A model generated the notes under the pieces. The model saw only the letters and a list, made by a program, of their open reading frames with translations, did not search any database and had not been told where the DNA came from. The translations under genes and the position numbers were made by a program. Below are positions 46,701 to 58,104 of a stretch of DNA of 64,000 nucleotides, piece by piece. The stretch is taken from NCBI GenBank assembly GCA_013350335.1, contig CM023538.1, forward strand, positions 50,605,195 to 50,669,194, written 5' to 3'. This DNA is from Chimonanthus salicifolius. Its lineage: Eukaryota > Streptophyta > Magnoliopsida > Laurales > Calycanthaceae. Positions within the stretch are counted from its first letter, which is position 1. Every line of letters starts with the position of its first letter.

Positions 46701-46956
46701 AGTAGTGTCGCGAGGAGGTATTGCAGCACTTCAATCACTCTAGATTTGTTGTGCGTCCGGGACGTGCAAGGATGTGCATTGCGTTGAGAGATGTTGTGGC
46801 TAGTGACAGTGGACCTTTTGTATGGCCTATGAGACAAGATGGTGATTTGACCTTTCAGGACAGGCTATTTGTACCCATGTAAGAGTAGTGTCGCAAGGAG
46901 GTATTGCAGCACTTCAATCACTCTAGATTTGTTGTGGGTCCGGGACGTGCAAGGAT
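46591..46956 (+). repeat. 183 bp tandem duplication in pol
   Basis: GTGCATTGCGTTGAGAGATG starts at 46591 and again at 46774; the whole 183 bp unit repeats almost identically (ending GGGACGTGCAAGGAT). It spans the linker between RNase H and integrase. A length divisible by three would keep the frame, but the unit contains a TAA and TAG. Confidence 0.95.
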
Positions 46957-47518
46957 GTGTCCTGATTTGCTTTAACAGTTTTGGTGGAGAAACATGAAGA
47001 AGCAGTGGTTGAGTCTGTGACCCGTTATTAGACTTACCATCAGGTCAAGATAGAACACTTGAGAACTGGTGATAGGTTATAGTCTTTTCTGATCCCTAAA
47101 TGGAAATCTGATCATATTACTATGGATTTCATGACTGAGTTGCCGAGGTCACCTCAGAGACTTGATGCAGTGTGGGTCATAGTGGATCAATTGACTAAGT
47201 CGGCCCATTTTATTGGCATGAAGACAACATATCCTCTTGAGACTTTGAGTTCGCTATTTTGGGACAGAGCTTGTTAGATTGCACGATATACCTAAGTCAA
47301 TTGTTTCAGATCGAGACCTGAGGTTTGTCTCTTGATTCTGGCAGAGCTTTCAGAAAGAGTTGAACACACAGTTGTGTTTCAGTACAACGTTCCACCCATA
47401 GGCAGATTGCCAGTCGGAGCAGATTATTCAAATCTTAGAGGATATGCTCCGAACTTGTATTTGGAATCATAGCGGTAGTTGGGAGAGCTACTTACTTTTG
47501 GTTGAGTTCGTCTACAAC
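46957..47518 (+). pseudogene. Chromovirus integrase, broken and cut short
   Basis: WWRNMKKQW, then KWKSDHITMDFMTELPRSPQ (first Asp in MDF) and VWVIVDQLTKSAHFIGMKT, followed by shifts; SDRDLRF-like (second Asp) near 47312 and an altered HPQTDGQSEQ-like stretch near 47395-47430 in other frames. The sequence then joins directly to the last 57 bp of an LTR at 47519, so the integrase C terminus, the post-pol region and nearly all of the 3' LTR are deleted. Confidence 0.8.
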
Positions 47519-47575
47519 TGTGTTGATTTGAGATATTTCGGAGATAACGCGCCCGTATCGAGACGGGACGTTACA
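47519..47575 (+). repeat. 3' LTR remnant, 57 bp
   Basis: TGTGTTGATTTGAGATATTT through GACGGGACGTTACA matches the end of the 2.8 kb LTR (43264-43320) with few differences, and is followed by CTATA, matching the CTACA target duplication at one mismatch. Confidence 0.88.
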
Positions 47576-47946
47576 CTATAAGACTAATATGTCTAAAATG
47601 TCCCAATTCCAAAGCTGCTACTTTCTTTTAATTAAAGAAATGAAGGAATCCTTAAGCTCTAAATTTAACTTTTTCTTCTTAAAGAATTCCTTAAAAGAAT
47701 TTAGAAAGTCCCCTCTTGTAATTTTCCAACAGTTCTTAAAGGAACCTAAAATTGTCTCCCTCCAACTAACATTTCTCCGCGATAAAGATACATGTGAAAA
47801 CAATTCTATCTACTACTGGTCTACCATCCTCCTTTCTTTACTAAAGTAAAGATGAAATGTACTGTCATTTCTTGAATGTCCAAAAAGTGAGATCAGAAAC
47901 TCATTCTCTCAATTTGTCATCCATCATACAATCTATATAAAAATAG
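47576..47946 (-). pseudogene. Second copy of the LINE 5' RT fragment
   Basis: It aligns with 43321-43756 from AGACTAAT..GTCTAAAATGT to TATATAAAAATAGATA, with a deletion of about 70 bp near 47757. It encodes the same LINE block (minus strand, SFISLIQKK-type) in a more decayed form. It stops at the same base as the first copy, which points to a duplication breakpoint there. Confidence 0.85.
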
Positions 47947-49311
47947 ATAAATGTCCCTTATCCATTACGAATAGTGATTGTAGTTACAATGGTAGATGTC
48001 TTGTGCTAAGTTACTGTTGTCTCGTTTTTCTCACTCATGTCGAGCTTCCCAATTTATGCAAATAAATATTAACTGCAAAAGGATTTTTACTGAACATCTA
48101 ACGGTGGATTACTCCATTTTTGAAAATTATTTCATGATCATTCTTCATTTTCTTATCTTAGGCTCACCTCTATTTATTTTTGCATAACTATCATAGTTTA
48201 GTTTTTATTGTTATAGTTTTCTTCTCTTCCTCATTCTTAATGGAGATAAGTATTTTTATTATTTAAATGATGAAATGTAATAATTAATAAAAAATGAAAT
48301 GATTAACAACCGAAAAGGAATTTTGACATTCTTATGATAAATTATGAGGGTTATTAATAATTATAAAGAGACAAGTGTTTTTCGTAGTGATAAAGAATTA
48401 AAGAATTTTAAAAACAATTCTAAAAAAGAGTCTGACTAAAGTTAATTTACTAAAAAGTTATTAAAACACGTCTTATGATTTAACCGGTGGATATGACTAA
48501 AATAGGTTGTGAGGTACATTTTTTATTTATTTTTCATCCAATTATGGAATCTTAAATTTTTCCTATCAAGCACTCCCGTTAAAGCTCTAGATTATTTATT
48601 CAATTGATTTAAACTTTTAGTAGTAGATTTGAAGTATTGAGTTGAATTTCTTTTGAATTTATCTAATATACGAAGTTTGTAAGTGATTTTATGTATCTAT
48701 AAAATTAGTTGTACCTCAAAGATGGAGATGAAATATTCATATAATGACTTTTTATCCTTTCAATTTTACAATTTGAGAACAAATCATGATCTCTTGTAAA
48801 CTATTGTATAATTGTTACTCTTTATATGAATTCAATTACACTAAACTCGTTCCACTGATCTTTTAGAGAGTGGGAGAACCATTTAATTTTTGGAATAATC
48901 TGAGCAAGGAGATTTGAACATAAGAGAATCAAATCTGGGCTAAATATGAAAATACCTTTCGATCCAAGAAGATCTAAAAGAAGTATCAATTGACAGAAAT
49001 ATAAAGTTCAATTGACTGAACTTCAGGTTTCAATTGACTGAATTAGCCTTAATTACAACCACCATTGTCATTAAAATATCTGTAAATAAATCAGTCGACT
49101 GATAAAGTCTACAAAAATTTCTACGCAATCTGCACACAATTCAACCGGTTGAAACATGCAGCTCAATACGTCAACTTACACACGTAATTGATGGTTTTCA
49201 GCAGTTCATTTTCAATTTTTCTCTTTCCTTTTGATGTAATTGGCGGTTCCAAGTGAAACATTGTACAATCAATTTTAAAGAGAAGAATAAGAAAAGAGAA
49301 GAAATTCTTCA
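47947..49311. other. AT-rich intergenic sequence
   Basis: No domain recognised. From about 48960 to 49160 there are loosely repeated CAATTGACTGA/TCAGTCGACTGA words. The open frame 47996-48187 has no support. Confidence 0.4.
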
Positions 49312-51255
49312 TTGGTTGTAACTATATCCTCTCATACCTCATCTGCCTCTCGCCCATGGTCCCCGAGAAATGGTGGTCCATCTTTGTTGGTCACTGTCTC
49401 GTACTCTCTTGTTTCATGTATATATCCCACCTCTTTCCCCCTTCTTATATCCACTCATTTTATCATTTTTTACACATTTGCAAATATATTTGAACTACTA
49501 ACAAATTAATTGGTAGAGAAATTTAAAAAACGTCTCATTGAGGTTTCATTGCGAATCAGATTGGATCACCACGCGTGAGTATTTCCTGCTACCAAAATGA
49601 GGGACTGACGGTCCATTTCTCACGACTTGTGGGGTCAACTGGTACATGTCCCTTTCACTTGTACACATGGTCCCGGAAGTGGGATCGAAACAATTTTGGA
49701 GGGATGCTCACAACTAAATGAAATGTGAAAGACGTGCGTCACAGGTTGTCTTGAACTCTTGATTCAAACTAAACCAATAACTTTTATGATGAATTTGGTT
49801 TTGTTAATCTCATAAAATTAAATGATTGGATAATGATTTGTATGAGACATTTAAAAGGAAAAGAATATTTTATCTTCCTTTTTTAAAATAGAAAGGAGAG
49901 AAGAAGAAAAGTAATAATAAAATAGTCTTCTTCCTATAAAGGTAGTGCACAATGGTGAAAACTCATAGTGCACAGATCATTACCCTTATTTAAACTTAAA
50001 GATTTAATTTAGAGTAATATATAATTAAAGTAAAATTTTAATTTACTTATTTAAATCAAGTGAATAATTTTTTTTTAAATAAGAATCATTTTTGTAACTG
50101 ATATAATTATGATATATTCGATAACTTCGTAAAATTAATTATATTAAAAAATTAAATTGAATCACGAGCAATGACATAAATATCGATGATATTTTAAAAT
50201 TTATGATGTTTTTATTAGTAAAATACCTTTATTAATATTCCAATAAATTCCATTTAAATTTTTGATAAATTATTTATTAATATTTTCATTTATTATGTTT
50301 TTAGTAAAAAAAATAAATTAATTTTTTAATAAAATTTAAAGGTATTCAAAAAAAAATAAAAAATATGCAGATATTATCAATCTATAACGAGAATACTTAC
50401 GAAAGCTGTTACTTTCATAAATATTATGTTAGTTTTCCATGACATTGACATAGGCCACCTCTATTAGCAGGTGGCCACCGCTCATAACGCCACACTATGG
50501 ATAGAGGTGGGTCGCCTTATCCTTACTACTCACGTGCCTAATGACACGTGTTCCAAAACTATTGGTGATTTCGTACGTGGCGACTCTTAGGTAAGAGTCG
50601 ACGTGGCCATATGTTGAGAATGACTGGCTAATGAGAATGGAGTTCAAATTTCCTTGAAGGAGGTGTTGGATAACTACCAGATTCTATTGCTAGAAAATCT
50701 TCTCTACCACAAAATAATTATGAATGCGCGTTACTCAATTTATAAAATTGGAAAAATTCTAAAAAAATTAATTCTTTATCTTTTTAAAAACACTATGTGG
50801 TGTTGAAAATGTTAAAACCATTCTATTAAAAGTCAAATTTATCTCATTATTTGTTAGGTAAAATATTATAAATTGATAAAATTATCTTTTAGACAAAAAT
50901 AAAAAAATATAGCTATATTTTAAAAATAAAATATTTAATGGATACAATAGTAATTTCCATCTCTACACAAGTAGTAGTCTGTTTTTATTAATTTTATCTG
51001 CTTTTGAGTTATATATTTTTATATAGTCTTTTAGGTTTTCGTAAATATTCGTGGAATTTTTAAAATAATTTACGTTATTTCTCACCCTTCTTTTGTAGAC
51101 TAACTTATATTTTTCATTCTATTATTTTCCATTGATTTTTTTACTATTATGTAAGAAAATAATTTATTATAATTATCTTTATTTTTTATTTTTGTAAGAC
51201 TGGGTTTTTGTTATTTTATATATTAGAATGCATTCACTAATAATAAAAGAAAATC

Positions 51256-51417
51256 CACATGAGTATAGCTCTACTGATTGCCTCTCACCTAAAGAAACGG
51301 GAGGTTGCGGGTTCGAACCCCAATAACCTAACTTTGGTGTGCTAGGGGTATGGGCTTACCCGTGGGGTCTTAGTATAGGATTGTGTCCGAATTTCTCACG
51401 CGTAAATTCAAAAAAAG
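51256..51417 (+). mobile_element. Au-type SINE in duplication copy A
   Basis: CACATGAGTATAGCTC (A-box region), CGGGAGGTTGCGGGTTCGAA (B box), TTTGGTGTGCTAGGGG and a CGTAAATTC(A)n end. The same insertion is at 57203-57364, so the SINE arrived before the duplication. Flanking AAAAGAAAA words are the likely target duplication. Confidence 0.85.
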
Positions 51418-51561
51418 AAAAAGATTTTCAATATATTGAAAAATAAAAGATATCTTTTAGAATAATGAGAAATTTAAGATGTTGTTTTTAGAATTTTCTC
51501 TTAAAGTATATAAAATAAAGAGTATAGTAGAGTTAAATAAATCATAAAATTAACAAAGGGA

Positions 51562-52143
51562 TGTTGTGATGCCTTAGTGAACTCTTGACTAACAGATATG
51601 AGAACACACAGAAGACTGCTGATTAGAGAGACAGATTATATATTAGAGACTAGAGAGGATGGAAAATAGTGGAAAAATCAGAAGAAAATCAGAGAGAGTT
51701 TCAGTATTCATTATTTCTTATGCTTTCTTTTATTTTGTATTTTTTATTGAATTTTCATTTTTAATTCATGATTCAATTGAATATCATATTAGACTTAAAA
51801 ATACAAAATATCATATTAATTGAATAACATATTAGATTTAAAATATGACCATTATTAAAAATCATGATGATTAACTCAAAATTAATATAAATCTAAATAA
51901 TCTATGCGTCCATTTTTGTGCTTGCTCCATGTGGCATATGTGACGTGCTTCCAGCCCCTTCCTTTCTTATAAATTCTTGCATGATTCAATGAATAAAAAG
52001 AAGATAAATAAGTTGAAATTCGTTCTTCTACAGTTCTACATTGGAAGTATTTTATGGGTTTACTAAAGTAAGATCCACCAAACCAATTATATAGAACTGC
52101 GCTTAGGCCCATGGTACATGGGCTCAGACTTTTAATTTTAACA
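51562..52143 (-). repeat. Candidate LTR, minus strand, copy A, 582 bp
   Basis: Read on the minus strand it begins TGTTAAAATTAAAAGTC and ends AAGGCATCACAACA, with perfect TGTT/AACA ends. A TATA-like CTATATAATTGG lies near its start. The region upstream in this orientation (52160-53000) carries repeated AATTYGAGGGCGAGTTTTC words, like post-pol sequences of gypsy elements. No second LTR or pol was found, so the call is tentative. Confidence 0.45.
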
Positions 52144-52174
52144 TTTTTGTTCCAAATACAATGCTTACTAAATT

Positions 52175-52990
52175 AAATGATTCTTTGAGCTAACACATTA
52201 TCCTCATTGTCCGGAGAAAACTCGCCTTCGAATTTGTTTTTTCTTTCAATTTCAATCATTTTCCTTTATGTAATTTTGTTTTGTATCATTATAAACAAGG
52301 GTAAGATTGAAATTATGCTTGGTTGGCTTAGAGGCACCAGATGCAATCTCTGTATTAGATAATTGCAAACTTGTAGTCTTCCATATTTTTATCTACAATG
52401 AATTCTTCGTTTAAACTTTCTTCATCATATATTGGCCCCTCATTGTTTATAAAATTCTTTAAGCTAATACATTATTTTCATTATTTGGAGAAACTCACCC
52501 TCAAATTTGTCTTTTCTTTCAATTTCATTATTTTTCTTTACGTAGTTTTGTTTTTTGCATTTAATGGTGCATCATTATAAACAAGGACAAGATTCAAATT
52601 ATGCTTGGTTAGTTTGGAAGCTTCTTGTTGTTGTAGATGCAATCTCTACTTTAGATAATTGCAAACTTGATCTTCGTTTAAACTTTCTTCATCATATATT
52701 GGCCCCTAATTGCTTATAAAATTCTTTGACCTAAGACATCATCTTCATTGCTTGGAGAAAACTCGCACACGAATTTGTCTTTTCTTTTCATTCATTTTCC
52801 TTTATTTAATTGTGTTTCTTCATTTAATGTGCATCATTACAAACAAGGGCAAGATTGAAATTACACTTGATTGGTTTCGAAGCTTCTTGTTGTAATAGAT
52901 GCAATCTTTACCTTAGATAATTGCAAACTTGCTCTTCCATATATTTTATCTACAATAAATTTTTCGTTTGAACTTTCTTCTATCATATAT
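52175..52990. repeat. Three tandem units of about 270 bp, copy A
   Basis: AGCTAACACATTATCCTCAT, its variant at about 52461, and CTAAGACATCATCTTCATTG (52732) mark successive units about 270 bp apart. Each continues through AAACTCGC..GAATTTGT, TTTCCTTTATGTA, CATTATAAACAAGG, TAGATGCAATCTCT and TCATCATATATTGGCCC. Open frames at 52398-52580 and 52710-52895 fall in the repeat and are not conserved as proteins. Confidence 0.85.
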
Positions 52991-53719
52991 TGGCCCTTCC
53001 TCATTGATTGATGGTTGAGACTAATCTATATAGACGTCATGTTCATGGTCATCTAAATAGAAAAGATAGAAATCTAATGTAAAAGTTGTAAAAGTACCTG
53101 CTTCATTTTCTTCCTCTATCAACTTCCAAAGAATTATTAGTTTTTTTTTTAAAGGCTGAATTTATCTCGGCTGGATTTTTTTTTTGCTTGATGTAAAGCT
53201 TTGTTGGTTAACCTTTTGTTGGTAACTAGATCTAAGGAAGATTGAAATTCGGCTCAAGGGAAATTGAGGGATCCTAATACAAGCCACCTGTGATTGAGGA
53301 TTGGAAAACTTTTACAAGTTTTACAAAAGAAAATGTTCTCAGGGAATTGATTCCATGAAATTTCGTCCATTTTTAAATTATTAAATCTACTTTCATTTTC
53401 AATTTCAGGCTTTTAAGGCTTTTGGATTTTTAGGCCAAGTTCCATCTCTACCTATGAATTAGATTTCAATTACTTACACTTTCGATTAAACATAATTTAT
53501 TCATAATTACAATTGTGATAGTAGGCACATCTACCAAAGATGGAATCACATGTTAATTGTAAAAATTAGATTTCAAGGAAATTTTTAAAAGCGTAAAGAA
53601 TTATTGAGTTTTGGATCAAAATTGTTGAAAATAAATAGCGAGCATTTCATTTTTTTAGTGGCCGGCTATATAGACATCAAACTTTTCTTTCTCTACACAT
53701 CCAATTAAAAAAAAAAATT

Positions 53720-54090
53720 CAGGTGAAATTACCATTTTGCCCTTCCATTGTTTTTCGTCCGAACAAACATCCAGTTGATTTTGCCTTCGTTTGGACGATT
53801 AGAACGTCCGAACGAATGATTCCATATAAAATGGAATTGTCCGAACGAATAGGCCTGTGAGAGAGATTTTCAAAAGAGGTCATTTCTCGACCGATTTTTG
53901 CGAACAAGGTTTCAAAATTCATCTACTCTGAATTTTATGAACTTCGGGACTGATTTTAAGTGGACATGGTATAGTTTTGGACTTAAAAAATTGTACCCAA
54001 AGAATTAAGAAAAAATGTTCTTCCTTCTTAATTTTTTTAGTACGATTTTTTAAGTCCAAAACTATACCCTTTTCACTTAACCCGACCCTC
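53720..54090. repeat. Fold-back sequence, half of CGTTCGAA-type element plus hairpin
   Basis: The left part (GTGAAATTACCATTTTGCCC, CGTCCGAAC..GTCCGAACGAAT) resembles the outer arm of the long inverted repeat at 16599-17790. The right part is itself a hairpin: TATAGTTTTGGACTTAAAAA (from about 53970) pairs with TTTTTTAAGTCCAAAACTAT (ending near 54067). No coding sequence. Confidence 0.7.
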
Positions 54091-54104
54091 ATTCTAAACT
54101 CATT

Positions 54105-54305
54105 TTAACCTAATTTTAACCGAGTCAGGTCGGGTTGAGTCGGGTTGGGTCGGGTTAAGTTGTAAAATTCTCAACCCAACCCGACACGAATTCCATGCGG
54201 GTTTTTATCTTCTCAACCCGAGTCGACCTGCTGGCCCAAAATTCTCGACTCGACCAGTATGATTTCTCGGGTCGGGTCATGCGGGTGGGGTCAAAACTCG
54301 ACCTG
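54105..54305. repeat. GGGTC/GACCC-rich degenerate repeat
   Basis: GTCGGGTTGAGTCGGGTTGG and inverse words (TCAACCCAACCCGAC) recur at short, irregular spacing over about 200 bp. It sits exactly between a fold-back sequence and the start of duplication copy B. Confidence 0.7.
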
Positions 54306-54599
54306 AGTTGCAGCCTTACTCTCATACTTCATCTGCCTCTCGCCCATGGTCCCTGAGAAATGGTGGTCCATCTTTGTTTGTGTTCGTGTCTGTCTCGTAC
54401 TCTCTACTTTCATGTATATATGCCATCCCTTTCCCCCTTCTTATATCCACTCATTTGTTATCATTTTTAACACGTGTAGCGATCCTCACACGGGATTTTT
54501 GTATAATCAGACATGAGAATGAGTGGATTTTCCACTTTACCTTTCACCCCTGCCGTAAGGATAACTTAAAAGAAAGTAAAAAATTTACGCCAGTGAGTA

Positions 54600-55007
54600 G
54601 ATCACTCCAAAACGGCGAGCTGTGGATTTTTCCTACTTTTAGCTCGGGTTTTCAAACGAAATCGTTTCTCGACCGATTTATACAAAAGAGATATTAAAAT
54701 TCATCTACTCTGAATTTTATGAACTCCGGTATTGATTTTAAGTGAAAAATATATAGTTTTGGACTTCAAAAATCATACTCAAAGAATTAAGAGGGAATGT
54801 CATTTTTCTTAAATTCTTTGGGTACGATTTTTAAGCCCAAAACTATACCCTTTCCACTTAAAATCAATACCAGAGTTCATAAAATTTAGAGTAGATCAAT
54901 TTTGATACATTTTTTGTAGAAATCGGTCGAGAAACGGCCTCGTTTGAAAACCCGAACGAAAAACCCACATGTGATGAACGCCGGCTCGCCGTTTTGGAGT
55001 AATCAGC
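54600..55007. repeat. Inverted repeat, arms about 200 bp
   Basis: GATCACTCCAAAACGGCGAGC at the left pairs with GCTCGCCGTTTTGGAGTAATC at the right. GGGTTTTCAAACGAAATCG pairs with CGTTTGAAAACCCG, CTCGACCGATTT with AAATCGGTCGAG, and TAGTTTTGGACTT near the centre with AAGCCCAAAACTA. The mirror centre is near 54803. Non-coding. Confidence 0.88.
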
Positions 55008-55049
55008 TTGCTGGTAACACTCCAATATGGAGAGCCGAGTTCCTTCATT

Positions 55050-55390
55050 GACTGTGGGTTTTTCATTCGGGTTTTCAAACGAGATCATTTCTCGACTAAT
55101 TTTTACAAATAAGTTATCAAAATTCATTTACTCTAAATTTTATAAAATCCGTGACTGATTTTAAGTGAAAAGGATATAGTTTTAGGCTTAAAAATTGTAC
55201 CCAAAAAATTTAAGAAAAATGACTTTTCCTCTTAATTATGTGAGTACGATTTTTTAAACTTAAAACTATACATCTTTCACTTAAAATCAATAGTAAAATT
55301 TATAAAATTTAAAATAAATAAATTTTAATAAATTATTTGTAAAAGCCGATCGAAAAACAGACATATTTGAAGACTGAGGAAAAACCGACG
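55050..55390. repeat. Second, more diverged inverted repeat
   Basis: GGGTTTTTCATTCGGGTTTT near 55056 faces GAAGACTGAGGAAAAACC near 55370; GATTTTAAGTGAAAAGGATA faces CATCTTTCACTTAAAATC. The centre is near 55220. Its arms resemble those of the inverted repeat at 54600-55007, so the two may be serial copies. Confidence 0.75.
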
Positions 55391-57202
55391 GCTCTCTTAT
55401 GCCGATGTTTCACTTTAAGTATTTCCTGCCACCAAAATGTGGGACTGACAGTCCATTTGTCACGACTTGTGGGGTCCACTGGAAAATGCACCTTTCACTG
55501 TACACGTGGTCCCGGAAGTGGGATCGAAACAATTTTGGAGGGATGCTCATAACTAAATGAAATGTGAAACACGTGGGTCAAAAGTTGTCTTGAACTCTTG
55601 ATTCAAACTAAACCCATCAATTTTATAATGAATTTGGTTTTGTTAATCTCATAAAATTAAATGATTGGATAATGATTTGTAAAATATGAATTTCATTATT
55701 TACACTATTTTGAAAAGGAACATTTTGTCCTTTTTTTTTAAAACAGAAAAGAGAGAAGAAAAAAAATAATGGTAAAATAGTTTTTTTCTTTTAAAAATGG
55801 TGTATAATGATGAAAACTCATTTTACATAAATCATTACCCTTATTTAAATTGAAAGATTTAATTTAGAGTAACATATAATTAAAGTAAAATTTTAATTTA
55901 CTTATTTAAATCAAGTGAATAATTTTTTTTAAATAAGAATCATTTTTGTAACTGATATAATTATGATATATTCTATAACTTCATAAAATTAATATATAAA
56001 AATTAATTATATTAAAAAACTAAATTGAATCACAAGTAATGCCATAAATATCGACGATATTTTTAAATTTACGATATTTTTATCAGTAAAATACTAATTG
56101 CCATTAAAATCTCTAGATTTATTGGTACTACAGTGAATTTTCAATAAAATCGTGATAAAAATATCATAAATAGTAATATTGCCATAATATTTCAATAAAT
56201 TCCAGTTAAATTTTTGATAAATTATTTATTAATATTTTCAGTTATTATGTTTTTAGTAAAAAAATTAATTAATTTTTTAATAAAATTTAAAATATTCAAA
56301 AAAATTAAAAATATACAAATATTATCAATCTGTAACGAGAATGTTTACAAAGCTGTTACTTTCATAAATATTATGTTAGTTTTCCATGACATTGACGTAC
56401 GATACCTTTATTAGCAGGTGGGCACCGCTCATAACGCCACACAATGGATGGAGGTGGGTGGCCTTATCCTTAGTACTCACGTGCTAATGACACGTGTTCC
56501 AATACTATTGGTGATTTCGTACGTGGCGACCCTTAGGTAAGAGTCGACGTGGCGATATGTTGAGAATGATGGCTAATGGGTATAGAGTTCGAATATCCTC
56601 GAAGGAGGACTTGGATAACTATCAGATTCTATTGCTAGAAAATCTTCCCTCCCTACCACAAAATAATTATGAATGCGCGTTACTCAATTTATAAAATTGG
56701 AAAAATTCTAAAAAAATTAATTCTTTATCTTTTTAAAAATACTATGTGGTGTTGAAAATGTTAAAACATTCTATTAAAAGTCAAATTTATCTCATTATTT
56801 GTTAGGTAAAATATTATAAATTGACAAAATTATCTTTTAGACAAAAATAAAAAAATATAGCTATATTTTAAAAATAAAACATTTAATGGATACAATAGTA
56901 ATTTCCATCTCTACACAAGTAGTAGTCTGTTTTTATTAATTTTATCTGCTTTTGAGTTATATATTTTTATATAGCCTTTTAGGTTTTTGTACATATTCGT
57001 AGAATTTTTAAAATAATTTACGTTCATTTCTCACCCTTCTTTTGTAGACTAATTTATATTTTTCATTCTATTATTTTCTATTGATTATTTTACTGTTCCG
57101 TAAGAAAGTAATTTATTATAATTATCTTTATTTTTTTTTGTAAGACTGGGTTTTTTGTTATTTTATATATTAGAATGCGTTCACTAATAATAAAAGAAAA
57201 AT

Positions 57203-57364
57203 CACATGGATGTAGCTCTACTGATTACCTCTCACTTCAAGAAGCGGGAGGTTGCGGGTTCGAGCCCCAATAGCTTAACTTTGGTGTGCTAGGGGTATGG
57301 ACTTAGCCGTGGGGGTCTTATTGTAGGACTGTGTCGGAATTTTCTACACGTAAATTCAAAAAAA
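57203..57364 (+). mobile_element. Au-type SINE in duplication copy B
   Basis: Same insertion as 51256-51417. This copy keeps the better B box GGGTTCGAGCCCC and the start CACATGGATGTAGCTC. It serves as a marker that the duplication is younger than this SINE. Confidence 0.87.
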
Positions 57365-57508
57365 GAAAAGATTTTCATTATATTGAAAAATAAAAGATAT
57401 CTTTTAGAAGAATGAGAAATTTAAGATGTTGTTTTTAGAATTTTCTCTTAAAGTATATAAAATAAAGAGTATAGTAGAGTTAAATAAATCATAAAATTAA
57501 CAAAGGGA

Positions 57509-58082
57509 TGTTGTGATGCCTTAATGAACTCTTAACTAACAGATATGAGAACACACAGAAGACTGCTACTTAGAGAGACAGATTATATATTAGAGAGGAT
57601 GGAAAATAGTTGAAAAATCAGAAGAAAATCAGAGAGAGTTTCAATATTCATTATTTCTTATGCTTTCTTTTATTTTGTATTTTTTATTGAATTTTCATTT
57701 TTAATTCATGATTCAATTGAATATCATATTAGACTTAAAAATACAAAATATCATATTAATTCCATAACATATTAGATTTAAAATATGACCATTATTAAAA
57801 ATCATGAAGATTAACTCAAAATTAATATAAATCTAAATAATCTATGCGTCCATTTTTGTGCTTGCTCCATGTGGTCTATGTGACGTGCTTCCAGCCCCTT
57901 CCTTTCTTATAAATTCTTGCATGATTCAATGAATAAAAAGAAGATAAATAAGTTGAAATTCGTTCTTCTACAGTTCTACATGGGAAGTATTTTATGGGTT
58001 TACCAAAGTAAGATCCACCAAACCAATTATATAGAACTGCGCTTAGGCCCATAGTACATGGGCTCAGACTTTTAATTTTAAC
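57509..58082 (-). repeat. Candidate LTR, minus strand, copy B
   Basis: Copy of the candidate LTR at 51562-52143, with the first base region altered (AGTTAAAATT on the minus strand instead of TGTTAAAATT). Same reasoning and same doubt. Confidence 0.42.
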
Positions 58083-58104
58083 TTTTTTGTTCCAATGCTT
58101 ACTA

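Larger units (their letters stand above)
49312..53640 (+). repeat. Segmental tandem duplication, copy A
   Basis: Long stretches of this interval recur in order at 54308-59680: CTCATCTGCCTCTCGCCCATGG at the start, AGTATTTCCTGC..CCAAAATG, the AATTTTGGAGGGATGCTC block, CGCTCATAACGCCACAC, an Au SINE, an LTR-like block, three tandem repeats, and the closing AATTAGATTTCAATTACTTA block. No protein-coding gene was recognised. Compared with copy B it lacks about 90 bp near 50220 and about 0.85 kb near 49480. Confidence 0.9.

Noticed and set aside
51562..52143. Solo LTR
   Set aside because: The flanks AGGGA and TTTTT do not match, so if it is an LTR it is not a simple solo LTR; kept only as a candidate LTR.
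57203..57364. tRNA gene
   Set aside because: Same reasoning: Au-type SINE body with duplicated copy at 51256.
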